In this document: in pieces, positions 1 to 9,440 of the stretch
Layout of the letters: every line of letters begins with the position of its first letter
Position numbering within the stretch: position 1 is the first letter of the stretch
Origin: Reticulitermes speratus
Taxonomy: Eukaryota > Arthropoda > Insecta > Blattodea > Rhinotermitidae
Reading direction: 5' to 3'
Assembly (NCBI GenBank): GCA_021186555.1
Contig: JAJKFL010000007.1
Coordinates: forward strand, 28,735,177-28,799,176
Length of the DNA stretch: 64,000 nucleotides
Position numbers and translations under genes: made by a program
Notes under the pieces: generated by a model
Told to the model about the DNA's origin: nothing
The model's input: only the letters and a program-made list of their open reading frames with translations
The model's database searches: none

Positions 1-200
1 CGCTGTCAGAACCTCAAACTTTATATTCAGCAACAACGCTGTCAGAACCTCAAACTTTATACTCAGCAACAACGCTGTCAGAACCTCAAACTTTATACTC
101 AGCAACAACGCTGTCAGAACCTCAAAATTTATATTCAGCAACAACGCTGTCAGAACCTCAAAATTTATATTCAGCAACAACGCTGTCAGAACCTCAAACC
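1..200. repeat. 36-bp tandem repeat, cut by window start
   Basis: Five full 36-bp units begin at 1, 37, 73, 109 and 145, and a partial sixth ends near 200. Units open with CGCTGTCAGAACCTCAAA and close with CAGCAACAA. They differ by only one to three substitutions, so the array is young. It probably continues to the left of the window. No coding role is suggested. Confidence 0.95.
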
Positions 201-687
201 TTACGACGCTGTTTATGGTTTGTATCAGTTTTTCCTTGGTCTATCGGTTTCTACGTAAAACTGGAACGCAATTTCCCTGACACCTACTTTTTCTTTTGAC
301 CTTGTCCACCTTCTGATTTCTTAACTAAGCAAGACGTTTCGAATGCCGACTCTGCTTCCGTCTTTAGGCAAGGAAGCACCTAACTTGGTGGACCCCTTAG
401 ATCGAGGGTTCTTCCTTGCTTGAAGATGGAAGCACAGCCGGCTCCCGAAACGTCATTTTAGTTTTAAAAACTAAGCAACGGGCAAAGTCCACAAAAAAAA
501 AAAAAAGACTGCATCAGTGAGTCATAGACCATCGTCAGAGCCATACAGATTTGAATGAAACTGATTTTGCTGGCATTTGTTTTGACTGTTTGTTGCTGGA
601 GTTTCCCGTTGTGCAAAATGTCACATCGGCGTGGAATAAGATTCCGGTCTTCTAGGATACAGCGCTTTGGGATTTGGTATAGAGGTA
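201..687. other. Unassigned sequence
   Basis: No element boundary or gene-like frame is recognised. There is a 14-base A run at 493-506. Open frames of up to 114 codons on both strands overlap each other and have no recognisable domain, so I treat them as chance. Confidence 0.5.
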
Positions 688-724
688 ACGTTTCGGGGGG
701 CGCTTGCTGCTCCCCATCTTCAGG
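688..724 (-). other. GAAGATGG-stem-CGAAAC motif
   Basis: On the minus strand the sequence reads CCTGAAGATGGGG, a loop, then CCCCCCGAAACGTT. A G-rich/C-rich stem joins a CTGAAGA box to a GAAAC box. The same arrangement recurs about fifteen times in the window inside different repeat families (see findings). It is probably the end of a degraded dispersed element extending to about 900. Confidence 0.5.
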
Positions 725-929
725 GTATTCCAAAGAAGTATGTCCTCGGAAACGTTGGAATATGTCCCTTACTTTCGACGAGTCGATATTTGGCCTCTCG
801 GCAGCCAAGCCTTTACCAGCAAATCTTGAACTCCGATGCTACCTGCTGGTTTCTTCTCACAATTCTTTACACGAATCCTTTCACACAAGATGGAGGTGAC
901 GGGTCAACTTCAGATTCCGACGGCTTTAA

Positions 930-1075
930 CCCATGAGGAAAGAGCCACCGGTACCCGCTGAATACAAACGTGGTCAGGTCTGGACGTTTTGGGGAAGAGA
1001 CAAATCTCTTGGCTATACTGGAATTCGAACCACGGACCTTCCAGTACGTAGTCTAGTCACCATAGTTTCTGACCT
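930..1075 (-). mobile_element. SINE-2 copy, diverged
   Basis: The minus strand carries the tRNA-like promoter part of SINE-2 with a B-box-like GGTTCGAATTCCAG, followed by the GTCCAGAC segment seen in better copies at 38.8-39.1 kb. The copy is old, with many substitutions and no visible target-site duplication. Confidence 0.6.
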
Positions 1076-1645
1076 ATTATCCACTGTGACATTTAACTTC
1101 TATAAATGCATGGATGTAAATGCCCATATATTCTAACATCACCCAAAAATTGAGTCTCTAACACTAGAAAGGAGCCCTCAATACGGAAAGAGGACGAGGC
1201 CAATGACAGGACATATAATGAAGACTAGATATCAGGCTTACGTACAATTTGTTTGTAGTTCTTCCCTCGAAAAAGTAGAGATTACAAAACACTAACATGT
1301 CCGTAACATATGCATCATCTACCCTTAAGGTCTAGCAAAAAAAGGAAGATCAGAAACTAAGTGATAAACAATTTAGAACAGAAACAAAAAAAGATTTGGT
1401 TTCTAAACGCAGCGCATTAATTAAGTTTTTGTCTCCATTTCCATTAAAGAATTCAAATCTTTAATTAAAGGAGAGATAAGTGGTTTCAACGAAAGTGTAA
1501 TAAGGGCCATTTTACAGTGGCAGAGGTAACACTGTTATGGTATAATAGTAAACACATGACTTGCTAGCTGTTTGCACGGGAATGAAGAGGTAAGCTGGTA
1601 AGAAGAGAAGCACTGCGCATGCGCGTCAAGCTTCGTCTCTCTGTT
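1076..1645. other. Unassigned AT-rich sequence
   Basis: Nothing recognised. There are short A-rich runs and no gene-like frame. Confidence 0.5.
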
Positions 1646-1776
1646 ACAAAAACATCCACAGTGGCTGAAGCTATATACATACACACAACACAGTAAATGT
1701 TTTTGAAAGAGGTATAGCACTGCCTGGCCGTTCCGAGGTGAGTCCAACAGTGACCACGCCGTGCCGACTGCAGCTA
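1646..1776 (+). repeat. Dispersed repeat R1, copy 1
   Basis: About 130 bp here matches 54815-54943 in inverted orientation. Both run from AAAAACATCCACAGTG through a GAGGTATA block to GACCACGCCGTGCCGACTG. Identity is high by eye, with a few indels. The element type is unknown; it may be a SINE fragment or an unnamed MITE. A 70-codon minus-strand frame over this segment is not supported as a gene. Confidence 0.75.
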
Positions 1777-2789
1777 AGTACTGTAATAAGGAGCTCAGTT
1801 AGCAGGTTGTTTAGTCCCCTGAGGGGCCATAAGTGACATTCTCATTATCGCCTTGAATATAACTTAAATACCACAAAAAGAGCCTTTGATGATTGACGAT
1901 AATAATGATAATGATGATGATGGTGACGATGATGGTCATAATACCAATCACCTCCATCTAGCGCCAAGGCTAAGAATGAGTGTATCTATACCTCTAATCA
2001 CCTAAATACCATCTTGGCGTGGAGACGAAAAAGTTTACCATTTTTAAAATAACAATAGCAACAATAACAGACACAACGAAATACTAAGTTCAGCACCTCG
2101 TCATGAAAACGTATGGGGACATGGAGGTACTGTTTCCACTATGTTTTAATTTCAGAACTGGATGGACGTAAGACGTCAGCCTTACCCATCGGAGAAAAGG
2201 TCTCAAGGACAGGCTTGAGAATATGACGGGTGGGCCCGAGATGCCTCGTCACATGACGGACACGTGGCTGGTAATTGTAATAATAACACGTGATCGTACT
2301 GAAAGAGATGCGTCACCGTGGATGAATCGAAGCATATGCCAAGCTGTTCACACTACCACTGCACGGTATTCAGACACAAAAATGACGAATTAAACACACT
2401 GAAACAACCACTCCGCCTGCAGTGTGGTCTTCTGTTGCACTGGAACGCCAGATACTGCAGTCAGGAAGACAGAAATGGGGAAATAGCAGAAAGGAATAAA
2501 ACAGTTAAATATAGAAACAAAAAGAAAATTTTTAAATAAAATAGAGAGAAATATAATTAAAAAACGATCAAAGAGAAGATGGAATTTCCTATATGTAAGA
2601 AAGAAAGAAAGAAAAAAAACGAAAGACAATAGGAAACCAATAAATTCGGCAGAACGAAACATGAATGATAAATTCTCTCTTTCAAGGCGATGCCGACGCC
2701 GAATATAAGTGTTAAAAGGTAAAGCTTTCAGTTAACAAGTCATGAAGACTCACAGGGGGGAAGTAATATTGGGCTTCCATCATTACTTT
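1777..2789. other. Unassigned; short (GAT)n microsatellite
   Basis: An imperfect GAT/GAC/ATG trinucleotide run lies at about 1888-1938. The rest is A-rich DNA, including a purine-rich stretch at 2490-2640. Frames there read as low-complexity Lys/Asn on one strand and Phe/Leu on the other, and are not gene-like. Confidence 0.5.
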
Positions 2790-3015
2790 GACATTCGGCA
2801 CAACTAGGACGGCAGAGTTGTCAGCTCTACGCGCCGGCCGCACTTTACCCCCAAGGAAATTCCTTGGTACTAATTTGTGTTAGAGGCTGAGTGGAGCCGA
2901 GGGCTACTGAATGCAGACACTTGAAAATTTATAAGAAACCTACGGGAAATTGAACCCGAAACCTCCCGTCTTGTGGCACAGTGCCTCAAACAACTGGGTC
3001 ACCGATCGCGCGACA
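2790..3015 (-). mobile_element. SINE-2 copy, diverged
   Basis: The minus strand reads a B-box-like GGTTTCGGGTTCAATTTCCC near 2945-2970. Next comes the SINE-2 body, including the CGGCCGGCGCG block near 2830. The copy is older than those at 11.7 and 38.8 kb. The 3' end is probably truncated near 2790. Confidence 0.6.
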
Positions 3016-3166
3016 TATGTCAGGTAAGACAATCGCTATACAAGGGCACCAGATCCATTATGTATCCATGCCCGAATATTAGACTTAACCTAGGATGGTC
3101 GAGGAAGTAAGCCTTTCTATTTACAGCACTCTGCGTTTAAGAGCTTTAGTATTTACGAATATAAAT

Positions 3167-3206
3167 AATATATATATATATATATATATAGTGTGTGTGT
3201 GTGTGT
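3167..3206. repeat. (TA)n(GT)n microsatellite
   Basis: About 12 TA repeats pass directly into 8 GT repeats. Confidence 0.95.
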
Positions 3207-3250
3207 ACCTGAAAATGCGTAAGTTCTGACGTGCATCTAAGTTATATATA

Positions 3251-3434
3251 TGGTCGAACCCGGTTATAACGACATCGGTTTATGCGACACCTCGTCTATA
3301 ACGTCAGATATTCTGTGGTACCAATTAATTCCTCACTGTTAACCGTAACGTTTACTCATCGGTTAGAATGACACTCGTTTATAACGACACAAAATATTCA
3401 GTCCCTTTCGTGACGTTATAACCGAGTTAGACTG
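3251..3434. mobile_element. pogo/Tigger-like MITE
   Basis: A 184-bp element with about 22-bp terminal inverted repeats of the form CAGTCGAACTCGGTTATAAC. The left end has mutated to GGTCGAACCC. The interior matches the elements at 8320-8504 and 50253-50614. Such ends with TA targets are typical of pogo-group Tc1/mariner elements; the family name is inference. There is no transposase. Confidence 0.75.
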
Positions 3435-3484
3435 TATATGTAAACATTAAGTCCCTACCTCAAGAGAACGTTATAAAATCAATC

Positions 3485-3645
3485 TTTAGTTAATGCTGTA
3501 TAGGAAATAATCACTGTTTACACTGAGAATTATAAGAAACACGTGATTACACTGTGTGAGTAAAATGTAGAGTTCATTAATGTAACAGCAGTCGGTACAT
3601 ATATTTACCAGTGGGCTTTATGATACTACTAACAGACTATTTACT
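3485..3645 (+). repeat. Diverged relic of the 114-bp satellite/MITE
   Basis: The segment aligns with the element at 28696-28945: TTAATGCTGTATAGGAAA, then an AATAATC..CTGTTT block, CACTGTGTGAG and CCAGTGGGCTTTA. It holds one satellite unit only, consistent with an unamplified ancestral form. The ends are too degraded to place. Confidence 0.6.
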
Positions 3646-4639
3646 GTTTATCTCTGCCAACTGTCCACTGTAGGACTGAAATCCTCGCGTTGGGGACCGG
3701 CAATAAACTGAACCAATTTGGGAATCAATTATCGTAAGGCTTGACTACTTAAAACACTCATGCACTGTAGGAAGAACATGGCTAGTAGATGAAGGAGTAG
3801 AATGAGAACGTAGATGTGAAACGGAAGAGCAGAAAGAGGCAAAGATAGATGAATAACTCGACAAACAGAATGTAAGAACGTGATGATACAGAGAAAGATG
3901 CGAGAGATGCAGCGAGAAAGAAACGAGAGATTTAAATACGTGATAAGCAGATTAACCATCTGCGGGATGGAAGATGAGTGTAGTGTGTGTACAATGACCG
4001 TGACGCGGCGCTAGTTTCCAGCCAGCTAATGGGTAAGTTATTGCAAGAAAGATGAGAGAATAATATTAGGTGGGGGTGAAGGGGGGGGGGGGGAGAACAC
4101 CGACGTAAAATTCTTTTTATTGTTATTATTTTAATTTCATTATTATTTATTTTTACTGACAGTTGAATTGTAATGATATGGACACAGAAGAGTTGCAACA
4201 TGTTGTAACTGGCTACCACCAACATCACGACATTTAAACTGTCTCCTTTTTGGAACTACGGTGAAAATATATGAGTTTTTAAAAATAGATACACCACGTT
4301 CGTACATTCTTTTCTAATAACAGAGTCCTACAGACGAAAAGGGTACAGCATAATGCTAATTGCCTGGCTTTCACGAAGGTGCGTTTTTCTTGGACAATGC
4401 AACATGGCATGTAACTCCCTTATAACGAGAAACATAACAGAAAGTTCTGAGGTCCCCCACTGTTTCTCTCCGGTAGAGGGGTGAGCGGAGAAACAGTGAG
4501 GATTCTTGTGAGGACTTCAACAATTATGGGAATCTGAAAATTCTGATAGCTTATTAGTCCACTTACCCTCCGCTAATACAGTTTATCCTACCATAGGAAA
4601 CGTTTTACACAGTACTTGTAATTTTACTTGTAAGTTTAT
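3646..4639. other. Unassigned; 13-base G run
   Basis: A G homopolymer lies at 4081-4093. A short inverted repeat (CACTGTTTCTC with GAGAAACAGTG) lies at about 4459-4500. Minus-strand frames of 76 and 98 codons have no recognisable domain. Confidence 0.5.
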
Positions 4640-5305
4640 GTGGAAAATTCCATCCAGGAAGAAATTAAGAGCAGATTGAAGTCACGTAATGCTTGTTATC
4701 AATTCGGTGCAGGATCTTCTGTCTTCCAGTTTGCTATCCAAAAATACAAAGATTAAGATATACAGAACTATAATTTTGCCTGTTGTTTTGTATGGTTGTG
4801 AGACTTGGTCTCTCACACTGAGGGAGGAACATAGGCTGAGGGTGTTCGAGAATAGGGTGCTGAGGAGGATATTTGGGCCTAAGAGGGACAAGGTAACAGG
4901 GGAGTGGAGAAGACTACATAACAAGGAACTTAATGATCTGTACTCATCACCAAATATTATTCGGGTGATCAAATCGAGAAGAATGAGGTGGGCGAGGTAT
5001 GTAGCATGTATTGGGGAGGAGAGAGGTGCATACAGGGTTTTGGTGGGGAGACCTGAGGGAAGGAGACCACTTGGAAGACCCAGGCGTAGATGGGAGGATA
5101 ATATTAAAATGGATCTTCAAGAAGTGGGATGGGGGGCATGGACTGGATTGATATGGCTCAGGATAGGGATAGGTGGCGGGCTTTTGTGAGTGCGGTGATG
5201 AACCTTCGGGTTCCATAAAACGTGGGAAATTTCTTGACTAGCTGACGACCTGTTAGCTTCTCAAGAAGGACTGTGCTCCATGGAGTTAGTTAGTTAGTTA
5301 GTTAG
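4640..5305 (+). mobile_element. LINE-A non-LTR retrotransposon 3' fragment
   Basis: A 5'-truncated copy retains the C-terminal coding part, a roughly 65-bp 3' UTR and a (GTTA)n tail at 5283-5305. The UTR runs from CGTGGGAAATTTCTTGAC to CTCCATGGAG. The same 3' end recurs at 12.0, 30.3, 32.2, 37.4, 37.8, 39.1 and 43.7 kb. A microsatellite-like 3' tail is usual for several non-LTR clades; the clade (RTE- or jockey-like) is not decided here. Confidence 0.88.
4689..5218 (+). pseudogene. LINE-A reverse transcriptase C-terminus, frameshifted
   Basis: The frame encodes the conserved region downstream of the reverse transcriptase of non-LTR elements. Visible blocks are [31 protein letters not shown] and [15 protein letters not shown]. 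The open frame ends at 5189, but the family's usual ending ([14 protein letters not shown], then MNLRVP and stop at 5216-5218) continues in another frame. The break lies at the GGGGGG run near 5131-5136, so one base was gained or lost. There is no catalytic RT core upstream, so this is a dead 5'-truncated copy. The start at 4689 is only the first ATG in the fragment, not a true start. Confidence 0.88.
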
Positions 5306-5324
5306 TTTATGTGGTGACTTCGTT

Positions 5325-5580
5325 TGTCACTGTTGACGAACAAGTGTTGAATGTGTTTGAGAAGAAAGTGCTGATGAGAAAATCTAAACAGAGAGAACAG
5401 GAAATAACAAAAGGTTGGCGAAAGTTTGTTGTAAACAGCCTTATAATTTCTACTCTTCGCCAAATATTATTAGAAGGTTAATGGGCTAGTTATGTAGCGC
5501 GGAAAGGTGATATCTGCGTTTTAGTCGGAACACCTGAATGAAAGTGACCACTTGGGAGACCTCGGTGCAGATGGAACAAT
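5325..5580 (+). mobile_element. LINE-A fragment, strongly diverged
   Basis: This keeps the order of LINE-A landmarks just downstream of the younger copy. There is a GTGTTTGAGAAGAAAGTGCT block (compare VFENRVL), CCAAATATTATTAGAAGGTT, and CACTTGGGAGACCTCGG (compare LGRPR). There is no open frame. It is an old copy beside a young one. Confidence 0.6.
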
Positions 5581-6346
5581 TTTACTTGTATGTTAGATAA
5601 ATAGGTTGTGAGGGTGTTTAGAGGGTTTGAGTGGTTCAAGACAAATTCCAGAGTTGGATTCTTGTAAACCCTGTACTAAATCTTCCGGAGCCATTAAATA
5701 TGGAGAAGTTTTCAGTAGGCTGAGTGATTATCAGACTCTCAATATCTCTGCTTCTTGGAGTTATATGCAGGAAATAAAGTATACAGAGCCGGTATATAGA
5801 AAAACATTGTGCATATCTACCGTTATATACATCAGCAAGCAACCAACCATTTTTTGGTCTCGATATTGTCAACAGAATTGCCGAGATATTCTTTATTTAA
5901 AAGTTTTTTTTTTTTACTTATTTAAATTGCTCCGGTTTCGATACGTCCATGAATATATTTTACTCTATTTGTCATATAAACTGCTTTTCAGTAGACCATA
6001 TCCAACTTCAGCCCTTATAATATATCTGATATTCTTGTCCGTTTATGTCATATAAACAAAATTATGAACAAATGTTCATTTTATTCATATTCCAGGAAGT
6101 CAGATAAATGCGGATCTACCGAAAAAATAGAGAAAAAAATATAATCACAGTTTATAAAATTAGTCTTACAGTTTCATAATATGGGATTTGAGGTATGGCG
6201 AGACATTGTTGCCATATAGGAGAATTCGCCCACACACTTAAAACAATACATGATTTGGTGCACAAAAAAGACATTGCTGGCGCATGGGATAGATTGTGTA
6301 AGTACTTTTCGAATAAGATACGACCCGATGTGCAGTGAGGTCCCTA
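5581..6346. other. Unassigned AT-rich sequence
   Basis: A plus-strand frame at 5627-6055 (142 codons) has no domain I recognise and ends in hydrophobic low-complexity sequence read from a T run at 5906-5915. It is probably chance. Confidence 0.45.
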
Positions 6347-6427
6347 TAAAGGGTATACACAAAATAATGGTGCGGTTTCAATAGTTTTCACTATTGAAAC
6401 CGCACCATTCTTTTGTGTATACCCTGT
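6347..6427. mobile_element. Mariner-end hairpin MITE
   Basis: Two inverted copies of the first 35 bp or so of the mariner-like terminal repeat (GGGTATACACAAAA.AATGG...) face each other across a loop of a few bases. The same end flanks the longer element at 15498-16084. There is no coding capacity. Confidence 0.88.
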
Positions 6428-6552
6428 ATATCAGCAGGTGTAGCTGATACAAGCCCTGCCTGGCGTTCCTGCTTCATTCTGCCTCCTGATAATGTACTTA
6501 ATTATTACAATGACTTAAATTCCAGCCGCCTACTCGAGCTGTCAAGAACTAA

Positions 6553-6770
6553 CCTAGATTCCAGGCTAGAACCACGATGTTGACGAGATCTGCGCTTCTC
6601 TGGGATATTACGCACTGTCGTGTGGTAATTTTTTTTTTCACCGAAGTTTCGGGACAACGTATCGGTCCCATCTTCACGATACGGTGTCCCGAAACGTCTT
6701 TAAACAATTACCACAAGACGCCGCGTAATATCGCAGAAGATCGCAGATCTGTCAAGAACTGCTTATTTAA
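6553..6770. mobile_element. Long-inverted-repeat element, family H
   Basis: The left arm holds CTTCTCTGGGATATTACGC and the right arm GCGTAATATCGCAGAAG. The arms converge on a centre containing AAGTTTCGGGAC and GTCCCGAAACGTC. Related copies lie at 39426, 53608, 59385 and as halves at 9305, 16880 and 29245. The outer end in better copies is TTTCAGGCTTCCGCCGCGAT. The superfamily is unknown (foldback-like or MITE). Confidence 0.75.
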
Positions 6771-7204
6771 ACTGGCTATTGGCAGACTCAGTGAATCGAG
6801 TTCAAGTCGAATTCAGTCTGACCCGCCAAGAAGCTGCACATCCAGACGCTTAGCTTCATTTGAGGTCTAGAGCCACAAGTACAACTGAACCCACCTAACA
6901 GCACAAATGTGTTTTACGTTCGCAGTGACGTAAGATTCGCCTTCACAAAGCTACGTTCTGTCGCTGTGCCACCATCTTTACAACATGAACAGTAAATAAC
7001 GCCTCCCCTTGGTTTGTCCTGTTGTGGGGACACATTTGGTACAATAATGAATGAATGAAAGGGTGTGTACAAACTCTCCGGCATAACTGATCAAAGGAAA
7101 GGAGTGGTATAAATATAGGGGGTTCAAGAAACCGCTTCAGTAATATTTAGTGAACAGTCAGTGGTAATGCAGTAATTTCTGTTCTGTAAGTAACCTAATT
7201 ACCA
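6771..7204. other. Unassigned sequence
   Basis: No repeat boundary or gene-like frame is recognised. Confidence 0.5.
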
Positions 7205-7460
7205 GCTGTCATGATCGAACCTGAGCGTAGTCGGTGTACACAATAGGCTCTGTGCTCAGTCGGTATAGTGACTAGGCTCTGAGCTCAGTCGGTACAGTGA
7301 CCAGCCTTTGTGCTCAGTCGGTATGGTGACCAGTTTATGGGCTGAGTTACTATAGTGACTGACTAGGCTATGGGACGGACTTCCCACAAATCTTGGTTTC
7401 TGTTCTCTGAAGTGTCTAGGCCAAACCTGGGGCCCACTCAGTCCCCTATTCACTGGAAAC
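7205..7460 (+). mobile_element. SINE-2 copy with tandemly amplified A box
   Basis: The tRNA-like head segment containing GCTCAGTCGGTATAGTGAC (the A-box region of SINE-2) is repeated about five times with a 29-bp period from 7213 to 7370. A SINE-2 body with TCTAGGCCAAACCTGGGGCC follows. Units differ by 2 to 6 bases, so the amplification is not very recent. A weakened B-box region lies near 7380-7400. Confidence 0.75.
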
Positions 7461-7659
7461 AGGAGGAAATCTTACGGGAATAAACCAGTAATTGTATGCG
7501 TTTTATACGCGTGTGGAAGTTCGTCTGTTATTGTAACTGAAGAACACAACATTGAGAGTGTTACAGGACAAGAATTCAGGATAATATATGAACTCAAGAG
7601 AGAGAGACATAATTGGTTTACGTAACGACCCTGTCATTTCAGAAGTTTATAATGTCGGT

Positions 7660-7832
7660 GGCAGATGAATGAGCTTTGTTGAATGAAGCTGAAAAAAACG
7701 AAAACCCACGTACTAGGACAATAACATGTACCAGTGCCATTTTGTCCACCACAAATCCCACATGAACTAGCCTGGGATCGAAACCGGGCCTGAGAGGCAA
7801 AAGGCCAACGATTAACGTCCTGAGCTAATGTG
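7660..7832 (-). mobile_element. SINE-4 fragment
   Basis: The minus strand contains the tRNA-like segment with GGTTTCGATCCCAG, then CATGTGGGATTTGTGGTGGA and an AAATGGCACTGGTAC block. Both match the intact copy at 51718-51993. The 3' half is heavily diverged. Confidence 0.7.
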
Positions 7833-8087
7833 TAGTAATAACACGCTGAAGAAACGGTCGTATTTAGGGGCTTCATATTTTGGGGGTTCTCACCGGCTAA
7901 ATCACGCACTATGTGATAGGCTACACTCTTAACAATCATGGGTGTTTGGAAGTAGACAAAAATAGTCACAAAGAATCAAGACCCGGCTTGGAGGACCAAG
8001 AGTAAATGGGGCGGTTATCTTAAAAGACATCAGGGGGTACGAACTGTATTGAACTTGGTCAGAATCGTCCAATTGCGGGCTTACATG

Positions 8088-8169
8088 TACAGGGCATACA
8101 CAAAAGAATGGTGCGGTTTTAATAGTGTTCACTATTAAAACCGCACCATTCTTTTGTGTATACCCTGTA
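8088..8169. mobile_element. Mariner-end hairpin MITE
   Basis: A 78-bp near-perfect palindrome made of two inverted mariner ends (8090-8167), flanked by TA on both sides as expected for Tc1/mariner target duplication. The loop is about 6 bases. Confidence 0.92.
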
Positions 8170-8319
8170 CAGGATAATGTTCCACAGAACACTGAGAATA
8201 TCTCGACCACCGACGATAATACAGCCTACGAAGAAAGACCCAGCAACACGGAGTTAGTTACATGAAGTCCCCAAGTCTCAAATGCGATATCCCTATTTTG
8301 AGATTTTCGGAACAAAATG

Positions 8320-8504
8320 CAGTCGAACTCGGTTATAACGTCATGAAAGGGACTGAATATTTTGTGTCGTTATAAACGAGTGTTTTTCTAACCAAGGAGT
8401 ATAATTTTACGGTTAACAATGAGGAATTAATTGGAACCACAGCATATCTGACGCTATAGACGAGGTGTCGCCTAAACCGATGTCGTTATAACCGAGTTCG
8501 ACTG
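8320..8504. mobile_element. pogo/Tigger-like MITE
   Basis: A 185-bp element with terminal inverted repeats CAGTCGAACTCGGTTATAAC and the same interior as the copies at 3.25 and 50.25 kb. TA follows the right end. Non-coding. Confidence 0.85.
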
Positions 8505-8934
8505 TATTATGCTTCTCAACAGGTTCTCCATTTAACCCACACACCAGCTGTCCACCAACCTACTACATTACATCAAAACATGGTTATATGCGAGATTAAT
8601 GCGCTATAAAAGGAAAACACGAAGCATATTGTTTGAACGAAAGGCAGCAGGAACTCGGTAGGTATGGAAACCGGAATAAAGAATGGCGAAGTTTCTTGAA
8701 GAGTTGTGCATGGCGCCATGGATCGTGTTGCTTCCTTCAGAGTCCTGTAACAATGATGACGGTATTCACACAAGCTGACAGTGGAATGTGAAAGCAGCTT
8801 CATATTAATACGCGTTATTTATCCAAGGTATCAGTCACCGCACTGTACTAAAGCAACTACGGCTGCATAAACATCAGGTTCGGGGAATAAAATGCTCGGG
8901 CAAGAATCTGAACCATAACACATGTAACAGTAAG
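8505..8934. other. Unassigned sequence
   Basis: No repeat or gene signal is recognised. Confidence 0.5.
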
Positions 8935-9273
8935 AAGACAACTCTGTTGTTTTGTTGTTTGTCCTTGTCGCTCCAACGCGCAGCATAGGGGCCTCCTTTC
9001 GGAGGTTTCTATGGTCATGTGCGTTGATGTAGTGAGTGACCAGCCCACTGACCGCACAAGTTCTACTCAATCCTGATGTGACTGCCAGAAACATCTCAAT
9101 TCATGCCCGTAAGGTTCTTTTACGTGCCGTAAATCTACGACATGGGACCGACGGCTTTACTTCCCCTGTGCTACGGATTTCCATCGCCCTCGGTCGGGAT
9201 CGAACCCGCGAACCTTGGGTCCAGTGGCGAGCACGCTAACCACTAGTCCACCGAGGGCGATAAGACAACTCTG
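8935..9273 (-). mobile_element. SINE-5, near full length, with 12-bp TSD
   Basis: The minus-strand head at about 9195-9261 is tRNA-like. CCCTCGG pairs with CCGAGGG as an acceptor-like stem. The A-box region is TAGTGGTTAGCGTGCTCGCC and the B box is GGGTTCGATCCCG; a tRNA-Glu or tRNA-Asp ancestor is plausible. The body contains ATCTACGACATGGGACCGAC on the plus strand. AAGACAACTCTG flanks both sides (8935-8946 and 9262-9273), marking insertion by target-primed reverse transcription. Confidence 0.9.
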
Positions 9274-9304
9274 AGGTTCCGACATATGAGGTGTGCACAG
9301 CAGT

Positions 9305-9440
9305 GTTGCTGAAGATTCAAGTCTTCTGGGAAGTGACGCTATGTCGTTGGGTGAGTAGTTCCGACGTTTCGAAAGACTGTAGTGTCTTCATACACAAGGA
9401 CAAGCAGTTAAGGGGAGGCGTTGAGAAAAGTGCATGGTGG
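9305..9440. mobile_element. Family H half-element
   Basis: This shares GTCTTCTGGGAAGTGACGC and CCGACGTTTCGAAAGAC with the left arm and centre of family H. No matching right arm follows. Confidence 0.5.

Noticed and set aside
1..200. A CRISPR-like array at the window start
   Set aside because: There are no variable spacers; it is a simple 36-bp tandem repeat in eukaryotic DNA.
5283..5305. Telomeric repeat from TTAG-like tracts
   Set aside because: The insect telomere repeat is TTAGG; these are (GTTA)n tails attached to LINE-A 3' ends at each occurrence.
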